Part shown: one piece after another, positions 16,985 through 27,409 of the stretch
How the letters are laid out: every line of letters starts with the position of its first letter
Numbering within the stretch: position 1 is the stretch's first letter
Source: a virus
IMG/VR virus record: IMGVR_UViG_3300025616_000030
Coordinates: 1 to 29,348 of that record
Reading direction: 5' to 3' (one strand)
Length of the DNA stretch: 29,348 nt
Position numbers and translations under genes: made by a program
Notes under the pieces: model-generated
What the model was told of the DNA's origin: nothing
Databases searched by the model: none
What the model saw: only the letters and a program-made list of their open reading frames with translations

Positions 16985-19900
16985 TCAAGCTTCTGGAACT
17001 ATTGTTTTTGCGTTTACTATACTATAATATTCTCCATTATCCCGAATATTTATAGTTGTAACATACATACCAGTATACTGAGTTCCATATCCAATATAGC
17101 TAATATTATATGTTTTTGTCATATAATCATATGTAAAGACTGGATTATCATAACTAGTTAATGTGAATGATGTCATATTTGTATCCGATGAAGATAAATT
17201 ATACAAATAGCTCATTTGGCTAGTTTCTAAATCCAATGATCTTAGTATAGGACGAATCTGAGATTGGCATGATAATAAAGTACATATCGTTACCTTTTTA
17301 GTATCCTCAAAAAACCAAGTACCACCGAACTTCGAATCTTCTGTAATTATATAATTTGTTTCATCTGAATTACTTGATATTATTCCAGTATTATAATCAT
17401 AATTCAAATGAAAGAATACTAATAAAGAACTAGTATACATCATCAACATATCCGCCCAAATATCAATATCTAGTATAGATGAATTATCTTTATCAAATAT
17501 GCTAATATCTATACCAGAAGGAACAGTATTCAATACATATGCTAATGAAGTGGTTATAGGTTGAATTAGATTTCTGGCATTTCTTGTCCACACAGATCCA
17601 GCAATAGTATGCTTTTTATCATATATTGAAGTAGCATCATATATAGTTTTTAACAAAGCATATTGATTTCCAAAGATATCCGTCTTCCATTGATATACTG
17701 TTTTGTTTATTTCTGTTTTTTCATACCAACCAGCTATATCATATTGCTTTCTCCAGTTGGGTGGCCAATCTATGGGATTTTCCCACTGGGTATCTAACTC
17801 ACCAAACCAAGGATCAAATGAATCTATTCCCTGTCTAAATAATCCATTATCATTATACGAGGTACATTCATACTTTGTCTGATAGGGCATAAATTCTTGA
17901 CATTCTTTAGCTCTTATAACAAGTCCAGCCTTTTCTCCTTCAACTATAGTAGCTTTCATCCAACTTGAATCTACTGATATAGCAGATACTGGTGCATTTT
18001 GATCTGTATTAGATAAACCTCTATCAGAATCAAATAATGTAATATCTCGGTAAATGGCACTAATTCCTCTTTTAGTAGGATCGTTATTAATTTTCTTTGT
18101 ATTTAATATGTTATTTACGTTTTTAGATATGGCAACACTAGTTCCTAACAAATGTGGAATCTGATAGCCACCACTATCCTTTACGGAATATAGATCAGAA
18201 ACTGAAGGAGCTGATGCATATGTTGGATAATGTCTATTGGATAGATGTGCATATGGCGCGTCTGGTATTACTAGAATTTCACTTTCAATAGGAACCCATA
18301 CTCCTCCTGTTGGTGGTAACCCTAAACTGGAATTTGATATTTCTTGAGTCCACGTAAATCCATTTCTAGCGAAATAATTTACATGTAGGGGAGAGTTTAA
18401 TGCAATATCAAATACTAAATCGGATTCTATATTTGTCGCAGAAACAATAATATCATTTATATTATTATATAATACAGCAGATAAGTTAGAAACTCCATTA
18501 GTATCAAACATCACCTTGCACCATTTTTTATCTTCTTTCGCAACAGTAAGATTCAATGGTTGGTTCCATACTATATATCCTATATCTCGTCTAACATATT
18601 CAATATATGAATTATCACTAAATTTTATATTAGAAAATGGAGGCTGTGTTATGAAATTATACTCATCTACGAGAACTGGAGAACCTGACCATATATCTAT
18701 TCCTTTACGTTTAGTATAATCATCATCCTTATCTGATCCAATTGCCCAGAAGGGTCTTGAATTAGTCAAAGCAACATTCAATATAAAATTTATAGATTGA
18801 TTTGTATATGTATAGTAATCCATTACTGGTTTAGCTGAACATGAATTTAGTACCATAGAGGATGCACCAGTAAGAACCGTTGTAAATGTTAGTGAATTTA
18901 CATCTCCATTCAATTGAGCACCTATGGTTGGTGTATCATAATTAGGTATGGTTATAGGTGTTGTGTTTATCACCATTCTTTGTGTAGTTAGAGTAAATGC
19001 ATACGTTTCTGGATGTGTATATTCTAAAATATCTCCGGGATTTATACTCATATCAGTAGATATTCCAGCATCCATCCATCTATTTTCTATTTTATCAAAA
19101 TACATTTTAACCCATTTAGTATTGTTGTTGGTATTTTGATATTTTGTTATTAAATATGGAACATTAGAATTGGGCATATCTCTGTGCATATCCGAACGAT
19201 AATATAGATACATTACATTTGCGCTAAGAGTAAATGGAGTTCCTGAATAATTAACCCAGTTACCAGAACCCCAACCAACATCTGGCTCTATTTTATTATC
19301 TCCACTTAATTTAAACCATCCAAAGCTATTACTTAATTTATAAGTCTTCTCATCTATTCCTGTCCATGTATTAAAATCAAACGCAGACACAGGATTTTTA
19401 ATAGATATGATAAAATCTGACATGCCATCATATTCATCAAAATTATTTCCTGGATGTCCTAATGGAGAATATAAAATAGATCGACAAGAACATTCTTCCC
19501 ATTGATTATAGTTTATATTTTTTTCTTGTGTTGGTCTTTCTTTATATAATGAAAATTGTGTCTGTTTTAAATACCAACAATCTTTTTGGTGTCTAGTATT
19601 AGGAAATACTAAATCAGCTAGTTTATTTCCATCTGTCCAGACAAATGAGCCATATGAACCTCCTAATACTTGCATAGTAAGATTAGGTTGATAGCATCCT
19701 GATACCATACCCGCTATCGTTATAGCTGATGGAGTTGGTAGTATAGTTCCAGATAACCACGCACCTTCTAGATAGGTTGTAGCGTTTGGGGATTTCTTTT
19801 TGAATATTTTATCTGAGGTTTCTGGTACTATACCAGCTACAGAACCAACTCCATATAATGCGGTTAACGAAATTGAATTGCATTGATTAGATGAAACTAC

Positions 19901-21520
19901 CATTGTGATATTAGAATCATATCTCTCAAATGGCCAATATAAATTATTAATACCAACAGCAATAGGTAAATCAGTTTTAGCCATCTTATATAACCATGCA
20001 TACTGCTGTTCACCAGTATATACATAATCTTCCGCACTATCTTTAAAAGATGGTCGTGTAATTATATAATCTGCTTCGCTGAACTTCTCTGCCGCTTTAG
20101 CCCCAGCTTCTATAAGTGTAGCATCATTAATATATATGGGCTGAAATGAACTAACAGAAGATAATCCAGAATTCCAATATTCATTATAAACCGCATTCTG
20201 TGTTGGTTTATCAAGATAATAAAAGGTTTGATTTAAATTATTAAACGATCTTCCTGTCCATGCTAAATCTTCCCCACTTACCCCATATCCGGGAAAGGGA
20301 AATGCAAATACATTTCTTCCTTTATTTAATCTAGCAGACATTGATGGAGTAGAGGTTTCTTTATCAATTAATCTTAACCATGCTCCAGATATAGAATCTC
20401 CTCGATTTACATATACAATATCCGAAGCGGTTATAGTTAATCCTGCTGTTGCATTATTATCTATTAAATTTGTATCGATGAGTTTTAACGGATCATATTT
20501 TATAGATGTATCATTTTCAAATAGATTTTCCCCAGTTAGCCAATAAAACCAATTATTACCATTTACTAAGTTATACGATACGCTACTAGTCCAAGGAATC
20601 CAATATCCACCAGATAATATATACTGTTGTTCTCCTATATATTTATTGGTTAACTTTATTCTATTATAATCATTCAATACATCACTATCATATAATTCAA
20701 CCGCAGATAATGGAATACCTGCTTTGTATTGATTTATCACATTATCTACAGACCACAATAAAGGATTATTGGCACATAACTGACTTACTCCAGTTGAGTA
20801 TAACCATTCATAGTCGCTTGGAGCTATGTTAAGATTATCCAAGAAGGCTGTTGCATCGTTATTGAAGGTAAAATATGCAGATGCTGGTAATGTGGGGTCT
20901 CTATCGAAATATGATGCATTATCATATAATTCTTCTATAGTAATCTGAAAACCTGCTCTTACTGCTGATAAATCTGGCATAGCATTAAGAACTGAAACAT
21001 CTGTCACATTTGTTATATATTCATTTCCGGGAAATTGACGTTTTGTAAATGCCTTCAGCAAATACTCATAAAAAATTCGTTCTATAGCCGTATATGTTCC
21101 CGTCATGTTATATTTTAACTTGGCTCGACGAACGGCCTCTCTTTTATTAATAAGATATATGGCGATTTCTTTTAGTTTAGACGCATAAAATGGTATGACT
21201 TGTTCTACTTCTTTGGGATCTTCGAAGTTTATATCCGAAGCCCATATAGCATCAGCCTCTGACTTGAATGCAACTGTAAGCTGTTTTAGAAGATTTATAT
21301 AATCCTCTTTAACTGATTCCTTAGTTGGAATTTCTTGATTTTTGTTTGTATACCAGTCTTTGACATAATTTTCATACTGTATCTTTTCTTTTCCGGGTAT
21401 AACACTAATGTTTCTTTCTATCCAATTAATAAAAGTATATGGATTATTTTGATCATTGACCAAACCAGTATCCGATGCTATGTTTTGCGTTTTGGTATAT
21501 TTAATAAGTTTGTTTGCCAT
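16985..21520 (-). CDS. Large baseplate-region structural protein (1511 aa), possible gp7 counterpart
   Basis: The first 160 or so residues are helical and charged (IQYENYVKDWYTNKNQEIP ... REAVRRAKLKYNMTGTYTAIERIFYEYLLKAF). The rest is Trp/Tyr-rich beta structure with many Ser/Asn turns and no visible enzymatic motif. A block near residues 395-430 (AFPFPGYGVSGEDLAWTGRS) is distinctive. I did not see NHL, PKD or LamG signatures. It follows the 1177-aa gene in the order gp25, gp6, 1177 aa, this gene; in T4 the large wedge protein gp7 follows gp6 nearby. Helical N-terminus, size and position are consistent with a wedge scaffold, but sequence similarity to gp7 was not established, so this is inference. 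ATG 21518-21520 is preceded by GGGGAAG at a long spacing. Confidence 0.6.
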   Translation of the reverse strand: MANKLIKYTKTQNIASDTGLVNDQNNPYTFINWIERNISVIPGKEKIQYENYVKDWYTNKNQEIPTKESVKEDYINLLKQLTVAFKSEADAIWASDINFEDPKEVEQVIPFYASKLKEIAIYLINKREAVRRAKLKYNMTGTYTAIERIFYEYLLKAFTKRQFPGNEYITNVTDVSVLNAMPDLSAVRAGFQITIEELYDNASYFDRDPTLPASAYFTFNNDATAFLDNLNIAPSDYEWLYSTGVSQLCANNPLLWSVDNVINQYKAGIPLSAVELYDSDVLNDYNRIKLTNKYIGEQQYILSGGYWIPWTSSVSYNLVNGNNWFYWLTGENLFENDTSIKYDPLKLIDTNLIDNNATAGLTITASDIVYVNRGDSISGAWLRLIDKETSTPSMSARLNKGRNVFAFPFPGYGVSGEDLAWTGRSFNNLNQTFYYLDKPTQNAVYNEYWNSGLSSVSSFQPIYINDATLIEAGAKAAEKFSEADYIITRPSFKDSAEDYVYTGEQQYAWLYKMAKTDLPIAVGINNLYWPFERYDSNITMVVSSNQCNSISLTALYGVGSVAGIVPETSDKIFKKKSPNATTYLEGAWLSGTILPTPSAITIAGMVSGCYQPNLTMQVLGGSYGSFVWTDGNKLADLVFPNTRHQKDCWYLKQTQFSLYKERPTQEKNINYNQWEECSCRSILYSPLGHPGNNFDEYDGMSDFIISIKNPVSAFDFNTWTGIDEKTYKLSNSFGWFKLSGDNKIEPDVGWGSGNWVNYSGTPFTLSANVMYLYYRSDMHRDMPNSNVPYLITKYQNTNNNTKWVKMYFDKIENRWMDAGISTDMSINPGDILEYTHPETYAFTLTTQRMVINTTPITIPNYDTPTIGAQLNGDVNSLTFTTVLTGASSMVLNSCSAKPVMDYYTYTNQSINFILNVALTNSRPFWAIGSDKDDDYTKRKGIDIWSGSPVLVDEYNFITQPPFSNIKFSDNSYIEYVRRDIGYIVWNQPLNLTVAKEDKKWCKVMFDTNGVSNLSAVLYNNINDIIVSATNIESDLVFDIALNSPLHVNYFARNGFTWTQEISNSSLGLPPTGGVWVPIESEILVIPDAPYAHLSNRHYPTYASAPSVSDLYSVKDSGGYQIPHLLGTSVAISKNVNNILNTKKINNDPTKRGISAIYRDITLFDSDRGLSNTDQNAPVSAISVDSSWMKATIVEGEKAGLVIRAKECQEFMPYQTKYECTSYNDNGLFRQGIDSFDPWFGELDTQWENPIDWPPNWRKQYDIAGWYEKTEINKTVYQWKTDIFGNQYALLKTIYDATSIYDKKHTIAGSVWTRNARNLIQPITTSLAYVLNTVPSGIDISIFDKDNSSILDIDIWADMLMMYTSSLLVFFHLNYDYNTGIISSNSDETNYIITEDSKFGGTWFFEDTKKVTICTLLSCQSQIRPILRSLDLETSQMSYLYNLSSSDTNMTSFTLTSYDNPVFTYDYMTKTYNISYIGYGTQYTGMYVTTINIRDNGEYYSIVNAKTIVPEA

Positions 21521-21528
21521 ATAAGTAC

Positions 21529-24500
21529 TTATTCTTCCCCTATAAGTCCTAGACCTGTATGTAATACATAATTTATGATTTTTTCTAAGGTTTCTCCACT
21601 ACCATACCAATCGTTGATAGAAGATGCAGTTTCGTTTAATGTAGTATATTCATCGTCCCAGTTAATTGTGCCAGCTATCTGTTTATTACAATAGGAAGTA
21701 ATATAACTATGAAAACAAAAATAAGAAATTATTTGTTCGAAATCAGATATATTAGCAGAAACGCCTAAATTAAAAATTGGTGGTAGTAATACATTATAAT
21801 AACTAGACAATGGGTATGATGTTACACAAACTATATTAGTGGGTATTAAATCACAAATATCACTAGTTATATTAAATGTTGGCAATATAGTAGAGGGTGG
21901 AAGTGTAATGGTTATATTTAATCCGCTTCCAGTCGCCGCTAAACAATTTGGTCGCGTATCACTTATAGAAGATGGAGGATATGTAAATTGCCCATTACAA
22001 CTCAAATCTGTAAATATTACAGCATGTTCATATCCCCAATGTCCTTGTGAACGAACCATTTTTCTATTTGGTGTACCGCTTAATGGTATGACATATCCAT
22101 AATGAGTCGTACAATCTGCTGGAGGAGTGGGTGAAGGAATAGGTTCTGTATAATGAGTAGCCATTCCAGTGGGTACAACTTCTACAAAGAAATTATAAGA
22201 AGTCCAGCCCGGTGTTTTAGGTGGTGTAATAATAGTTATGGTTTGGCCACCCACTAATCCACTTGCTATTTGACCATTAAATGTTGTACAATAATTACCA
22301 AAGGAAGCTGAAGGTATTGGTGGAAAACCACCAACAGCATAAACATCATACGTTAGCATACTCGGTACCGCACTACACATCGATGGTGGTGTTATTAATT
22401 GATATTTATTATTAGTATTTGATCTATCTTCAACTATAAATGGAGTAAATGCTGTTACTACATATGTCAGAGGATTGAATAATTGACCTTTATTTCCGGG
22501 ATGATAATGTCCACATATATCACATATATAGTCTGTTGGAACTTCTATATTAGATGATATATATGTTGTATATGTATTAGTTATATTCCTACTACATTTG
22601 CAACGTGATCCCCATAGTTGCTGCTGATTTACAGATGCAACATCCATAATTCTTTTCAACTCTGGTGGAAAATTAACACCATATGAATCTATAGGAACAT
22701 CAGTAAACTGTGCTAAATTATATAATTGATCTACATTGCATGTATTTATATCAGAATGATTTCCAACAAAATTAGATATTTTCTCATAAGATTCTCTACC
22801 AAATCCAGTTCCATCACTTGAAGAAGCATCTCCCCAAACAGCTTTCATATAACCATCCCAAAGAGTTGGATTATCTGCGATATGAGGAGAACGCGCAAAT
22901 GATTTTACTACATTAGACGCATCCCAACTTTCGTTAAATCTTCTGAATGTTAATCCAGAAAAATCGGATATATCAAATTGATTACTAATACCAGTCAAAT
23001 ATGTAGGTTTTACAAATTGATCAGAATATAAATCAGTTGATATATATTTTCTAATCCACCTGTTACCACACCAATCTCCAAAGGCTCTAGCTGATTTATT
23101 TCCTTCTGCTGCTACAGAATATATAAATCCAGTATCATTATACCATTCTAAATTATTATCGGGTGTTACTTTTATCGCTAATTCAATAGTTTCATTAACT
23201 AACTTATAAATGCAATTATCTATAGAATTAATAATATATACGTTATCATACACATCACAACACACTCCACCTAATGCATGATCTTTAAAAATATCTTCAT
23301 TATCGAGAGGAAAATCTTCCGGTGATACATTTTCACCAACCGACCAATCAGAAATAGAAACTGGAGAAACTCTAGTTAGTATATTTCCTCTGTTGGTGAA
23401 ATATAAATTATCTTCACTATCCATCGTTAAATAAACTGGATTTAAAGTTTCTATGGCTGATAATAAATTATAAGTAGTTCCGCTATATTTATTAACTGAA
23501 GACATTCCATATGGTGGCCCGGAGTGATGATTCAGTGATACCCACACATCATTATCTTTAGTAATATGAATATCCATAGGATTAGAACACGTAGGCAAAG
23601 TAATAGTAGTAATTAGTATTCCAGTACTACTATATTTGGTTAAGTTTGAACATATGGTATTACTATACGTAACCCAAATATTATTATTCATATCAGTTTC
23701 GGCTAATATAGGCTTAAATAGAGGATCAATAGAAGATAGTGCTGCAAATGGATTTCCAGCCGTAATAACATTCATAATAGTTCCATTAGTTCCATTTATA
23801 TGAACTACTGAAGCTGTATCGAAAAACGTAACCCATACATTGTTTAAAGAGTCAATTGATATACCCGCTGGTGTTCCTCCTTGATCAAAGGATATTGTAG
23901 ATAATATAACTCCTTCGGTACTAAACTTATATACTTTATCAGATTCAATATCAGCACACCAAACTTGTTTCAATTCATCTATAGCTATTCCATATATACC
24001 ATTAAACCCAGTAACTCCCATACTGTTAGTAAGAGCAGAAACCTGAAGATATGTAACATCATATACAGTTTCTTTTAAATTTGTTAAGTATGATATTTCC
24101 TCTGATATCATATCCTCATTGATACATGGAGCATATATTCGATTCAAACTATTATTTTCTGGATTAGATATCCATAAATAAGGAATCTGTATTGGAATTT
24201 CTTTATAATAAGAGGACACACTAGCAAGTATCGTACATTCATTTGCCGTATTATTTGATTGTACTTCTCCAAGCAAATAACCACCAACATTAAAATTTTG
24301 ATAATCAATAGCTGATAAGAACGCACTACTATTATCTGGTGTCCATGTCAACTCTGATGAAAGTATAGCTGACATACTTCTAATAACAGAACCACCAGAA
24401 ACTCCATATATATTTGAATATGGAACATCTTTCATAACAGCAGAAGATGAATCTGCCTCTGTTGTGCCTATAACTGAAACTACATATGGTATCTGAGTAT

Positions 24501-25062
24501 CTTTCCAATAAAAGCCAAGCATTGGATTTATACCATCTCTAGTTATACTTAAACTTGATGGAGTTAACTGGTTTATTAAGTATGACACAGCCGCGATTAC
24601 TTTAGAATTCGTATAACTGGAAACTCTTTGTGATATAGTATTGTCATCCAAATATGCAGGATATTGTGAAAAATCTGCAACTGCCCATATTAATATAGTT
24701 CCACACAACTCAGATGGCATATCATCTATATAATAAAATTCAGCAGTTGATGAATATCCAGTAGCTCCATTAACGGTAGTTGATGTTGCGTTGGTTAGCG
24801 TTATGCTATTTATTATATTTCCACTTAGATCAGTAAATCTCCACTGTGGATTTAAATGCGACCATTTGTTCTGTGGTGTCTGCCAAGGCATCGATCTTGA
24901 TCCTTGAGAATATAAATCTATACGATGATCGTTATTGTCTTCGGAATAAAGGCTAAGTTTAAATGTTCCAGACTTACATCCTTGATAAGCAAAAGGAGGA
25001 GCTGTCATCCAGAGATAAACCGGAAAATTAACGGCACTTTGAAGTATGTATTCTGTACTCAT
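21529..25062 (-). CDS. Baseplate-region protein with streptogramin-lyase-like propeller and Cys site (1177 aa)
   Basis: Residues about 355-625 form five or six NHL/streptogramin-lyase-like blades, each with a D-x-x-N-x-(I/V)-W-V core (GIAIDELKQVWCADIESDK, ISIDSLNNVWVTFFDT, ETDMNNNIWVTYS, HITKDNDVWVSLN). After a Trp-rich linker comes a possible zinc site: CKC (C821, C823) and CDICGHYH (C847, C850, H852, H854). The region about 890-1110 is Pro/Gly-rich Ig-like beta structure, and the last 60 residues are helical. No lytic catalytic residues are evident, so the propeller is probably a binding or structural module. The gene begins 1 base after the gp6-like gene, strongly suggesting a baseplate component. 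Its exact T4 equivalent (gp7, gp8 or gp10) cannot be named from sequence alone. Confidence 0.65.
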   Translation of the reverse strand: MSTEYILQSAVNFPVYLWMTAPPFAYQGCKSGTFKLSLYSEDNNDHRIDLYSQGSRSMPWQTPQNKWSHLNPQWRFTDLSGNIINSITLTNATSTTVNGATGYSSTAEFYYIDDMPSELCGTILIWAVADFSQYPAYLDDNTISQRVSSYTNSKVIAAVSYLINQLTPSSLSITRDGINPMLGFYWKDTQIPYVVSVIGTTEADSSSAVMKDVPYSNIYGVSGGSVIRSMSAILSSELTWTPDNSSAFLSAIDYQNFNVGGYLLGEVQSNNTANECTILASVSSYYKEIPIQIPYLWISNPENNSLNRIYAPCINEDMISEEISYLTNLKETVYDVTYLQVSALTNSMGVTGFNGIYGIAIDELKQVWCADIESDKVYKFSTEGVILSTISFDQGGTPAGISIDSLNNVWVTFFDTASVVHINGTNGTIMNVITAGNPFAALSSIDPLFKPILAETDMNNNIWVTYSNTICSNLTKYSSTGILITTITLPTCSNPMDIHITKDNDVWVSLNHHSGPPYGMSSVNKYSGTTYNLLSAIETLNPVYLTMDSEDNLYFTNRGNILTRVSPVSISDWSVGENVSPEDFPLDNEDIFKDHALGGVCCDVYDNVYIINSIDNCIYKLVNETIELAIKVTPDNNLEWYNDTGFIYSVAAEGNKSARAFGDWCGNRWIRKYISTDLYSDQFVKPTYLTGISNQFDISDFSGLTFRRFNESWDASNVVKSFARSPHIADNPTLWDGYMKAVWGDASSSDGTGFGRESYEKISNFVGNHSDINTCNVDQLYNLAQFTDVPIDSYGVNFPPELKRIMDVASVNQQQLWGSRCKCSRNITNTYTTYISSNIEVPTDYICDICGHYHPGNKGQLFNPLTYVVTAFTPFIVEDRSNTNNKYQLITPPSMCSAVPSMLTYDVYAVGGFPPIPSASFGNYCTTFNGQIASGLVGGQTITIITPPKTPGWTSYNFFVEVVPTGMATHYTEPIPSPTPPADCTTHYGYVIPLSGTPNRKMVRSQGHWGYEHAVIFTDLSCNGQFTYPPSSISDTRPNCLAATGSGLNITITLPPSTILPTFNITSDICDLIPTNIVCVTSYPLSSYYNVLLPPIFNLGVSANISDFEQIISYFCFHSYITSYCNKQIAGTINWDDEYTTLNETASSINDWYGSGETLEKIINYVLHTGLGLIGEE

Positions 25063-25063
25063 T

Positions 25064-26905
25064 TTAATATTCTATGTTCTCGTATATCTTTGTCGTTGTG
25101 GTTACCACAATTTTATTTTGAAAATATTCTTTGTTATTCAAAAATAGATACTTAAAATATGCATAACTGGTATTCTTGGTTACTAGTTTTTTATCTGAAG
25201 GATATATGGGATTCCATGATATCATAGATAGACCAGAATACTGAATTGCATTATTATCCTTTCTTCGTGTATAAAATGCTTTTACACCAGCCACTGATAA
25301 TATACCAGAGGTTAGTGCGCTTATATCAAAAATCTGTCCAAGCGTAACGTTACTACGATCAAAATAATTTGAAAATACTGTGCTTATATCTGATATTATA
25401 GAATTATTATCCCGTTTGGAATTTTGGTCCTTTACTATTAATAATTCTGTATTATCAATATCGTCTAATGTTACAGTAGTCGATCCATCTGCGGGTATAC
25501 ATAAATCAGTTGCTATATATACTGGATCTAATATGACTACTTCAGATGTTAGTGTTTTTACACTTTTCAGAGAATTCATTATTAGTTCTTTCTGGGCAGG
25601 TGAAAGAACTGATGTTGGGTTCTTAGTATTAGCTACGGTTTTTGGAACTGCAATTACGTAGATGTTATTAAAATTACAGGCATCCGCAAAGTTTACTTGA
25701 TTGTATAATATATTTGAGACGTTATTTGGATCTCGTAGACCAATATCTTCATAATAATATTTCATTTGTTCGCTCATATACGTCCAGTTGTTTACAACCT
25801 TAGTATCATGAATCAAATTAGCAAAATTGCTGTTTATGTAGTTAGTATAATCTGATTCAGTCACTACTCTATATTGAGAACGAAATACCCCAGGAGCATT
25901 TTTTCTAATAGAATCTGTATCTTCTTCTGCCTGATAATATGTTGAATCATTGGTATTTGTTATATTAAAATTATTAGCAATTGTTGATGTAATATAAGTG
26001 TATTTATTACCCTCTCTAACATTCAAATCAGTCAAAATTTGATTAAATATACTACTTGCTAAAGTTCTGAGAGGCTGATTAACTAATCCACCTGCACCTA
26101 TTTCACCATTGCTTCCTAATGTCTCAATATAATATATAGCAACATTATCATTCGCCTTTAGTTGTTTGCCGTTTATATCGTTTCCAAATTTAAGTTCATA
26201 TTTCTTATTTTCGTTTATCCTAACCTCATATGCTCTACTAGCTCCATTCTCAAGATATAATGTAGGAACCCTATTCCATTTATACCACTGCCCATCTGCT
26301 AATTCCTTAACATATACATCTATATTAAAATGATCAATTAATACACCATCTCCGGGAGAAAAGAATACAACTTCATTAGTATTTCCAACTGCTTGATATA
26401 TTGGATATTCGTTAAATGCTCCTTGATATAAAAGTTTCTGTGAAACTACTGAATCAAAAGATTCTGCTAAATTAGTCTGTTTTGATATTACAATATCTTC
26501 ATTTATGGTATATTTTATATTTCCATTAGTAACATAAGAATATCTAGGTATAGTATACAATCCTATTGGAATATTATCAGTACCAGACAAACCAAATGTC
26601 GTAGAAGGTGTTTGTTTTCCGATTGGATTATAATCTAATAATTTGACAATACGATTCATATTCTCATATATCTGAGATTCAGCAAACATAGATTCTGTAG
26701 AAGTTCTGTTGAGATAATACATTAGAATATGAAAAGTATATGCAATAATTTCGTTTATAGTAGAAATGTAGCTTCCTTCATAATTCTGGTCCGTAAAAAC
26801 TTTATTATCATTCAATCGGTCTTTTATAAATTGTTTTAGCGTAAGTGCATCGAAACTTAAATATCCGTCTCTTGGTATAGTGAAGTTTGTTGTGTTATCA
26901 GCCAT
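25064..26905 (-). CDS. 6: Baseplate wedge protein gp6 / baseplate J-like
   Basis: Encodes 613 aa, close to the 660 aa of T4 gp6. The N-terminal pattern is that of gp6: FDALTLKQFIKDRL at about 17-30, then YEGSYISTINEIIAYTFHIL, an Asn/Ala-rich helix and a Y-x-P-x-G-K-Q-T turn near residue 95. The middle contains a baseplate-J-like core with APGVFRSQYRVVTESDYTNY at about 334-353, the usual segment in this family. gp6 dimers make the ring that joins baseplate wedges around the hub, and it is one of the most conserved contractile-tail proteins. It follows the gp25-like gene after 2 bases, as expected for a contractile-tail operon. The start ATG 26903-26905 has a GGTG-type site just upstream. Family assignment is strong; ring function is by homology. 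Confidence 0.85.
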   Translation of the reverse strand: MADNTTNFTIPRDGYLSFDALTLKQFIKDRLNDNKVFTDQNYEGSYISTINEIIAYTFHILMYYLNRTSTESMFAESQIYENMNRIVKLLDYNPIGKQTPSTTFGLSGTDNIPIGLYTIPRYSYVTNGNIKYTINEDIVISKQTNLAESFDSVVSQKLLYQGAFNEYPIYQAVGNTNEVVFFSPGDGVLIDHFNIDVYVKELADGQWYKWNRVPTLYLENGASRAYEVRINENKKYELKFGNDINGKQLKANDNVAIYYIETLGSNGEIGAGGLVNQPLRTLASSIFNQILTDLNVREGNKYTYITSTIANNFNITNTNDSTYYQAEEDTDSIRKNAPGVFRSQYRVVTESDYTNYINSNFANLIHDTKVVNNWTYMSEQMKYYYEDIGLRDPNNVSNILYNQVNFADACNFNNIYVIAVPKTVANTKNPTSVLSPAQKELIMNSLKSVKTLTSEVVILDPVYIATDLCIPADGSTTVTLDDIDNTELLIVKDQNSKRDNNSIISDISTVFSNYFDRSNVTLGQIFDISALTSGILSVAGVKAFYTRRKDNNAIQYSGLSMISWNPIYPSDKKLVTKNTSYAYFKYLFLNNKEYFQNKIVVTTTTKIYENIEY

Positions 26906-26908
26906 ATA

Positions 26909-27391
26909 TTACACCGTAAATCCTTGTCTATTTAATAATCCTTTCAGATTAAGCTTTTCGCCTTTCTTTAGAAACGGAACTTCTAAGATTAAAGTTATTT
27001 CATATTCGTTTCTATCTTCATACCCATCAATATTAATATTTACTATCTTTACCCTTGGTTCCCACTTTTCTATTGATTTTGATATCGTTCTGCCGATAAA
27101 TCTAGCATTTGAGTCTGTTACCGTTTCAAAGATAAATTGACGCAGATCACACCCATAATCTGGCAATAATATACGTTCTCCGGGAAGTGTATTGAATAGA
27201 TTAACTATAGAATTCTTGATAGCATTAAGATCATATGCCACTTTCATATCCTTTCCACTTCCTGAAATATATCTATTTCCTATTACAGATTCAAAGGGTT
27301 CTTGGGTAAAATCTAAGAACAAATCAGTATACGTATAGCTCTTTTGACTATAATTCGTATTTTTTAGGTTATTAAAATTGATTGATGCCAT
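26909..27391 (-). CDS. 25: Baseplate wedge protein gp25 (GPW/gp25 family)
   Basis: Encodes 160 aa (T4 gp25 is 132). It has the family hallmarks: a helix ending in NTLPGERILLPDYGCDLRQF (67-86), then a helix leading to the strictly conserved EPR triplet (111-113) and paired strands to the C-terminus. gp25 is the sheath-like wedge protein that starts sheath assembly and has relatives in type VI secretion and phage P2 (gpW). I place the start at ATG 27389-27391, preceded by GAGAGG six bases away. An in-frame ATG at 27410-27412 lies inside the late promoter region and could not be on the mRNA made from it. It is the first gene of the 24-kb minus-strand late operon. Confidence 0.88.
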   Translation of the reverse strand: MASINFNNLKNTNYSQKSYTYTDLFLDFTQEPFESVIGNRYISGSGKDMKVAYDLNAIKNSIVNLFNTLPGERILLPDYGCDLRQFIFETVTDSNARFIGRTISKSIEKWEPRVKIVNINIDGYEDRNEYEITLILEVPFLKKGEKLNLKGLLNRQGFTV

Positions 27392-27409
27392 ATTTTTATC
27401 CCTCTCTAA

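Noticed and set aside
23000-24000. Streptogramin (virginiamycin B) lyase enzyme activity for the 1177-aa protein
   Set aside because: The blades resemble that fold, but I see no conserved catalytic His/Glu set and the neighbours are virion genes, so a structural propeller is more likely.
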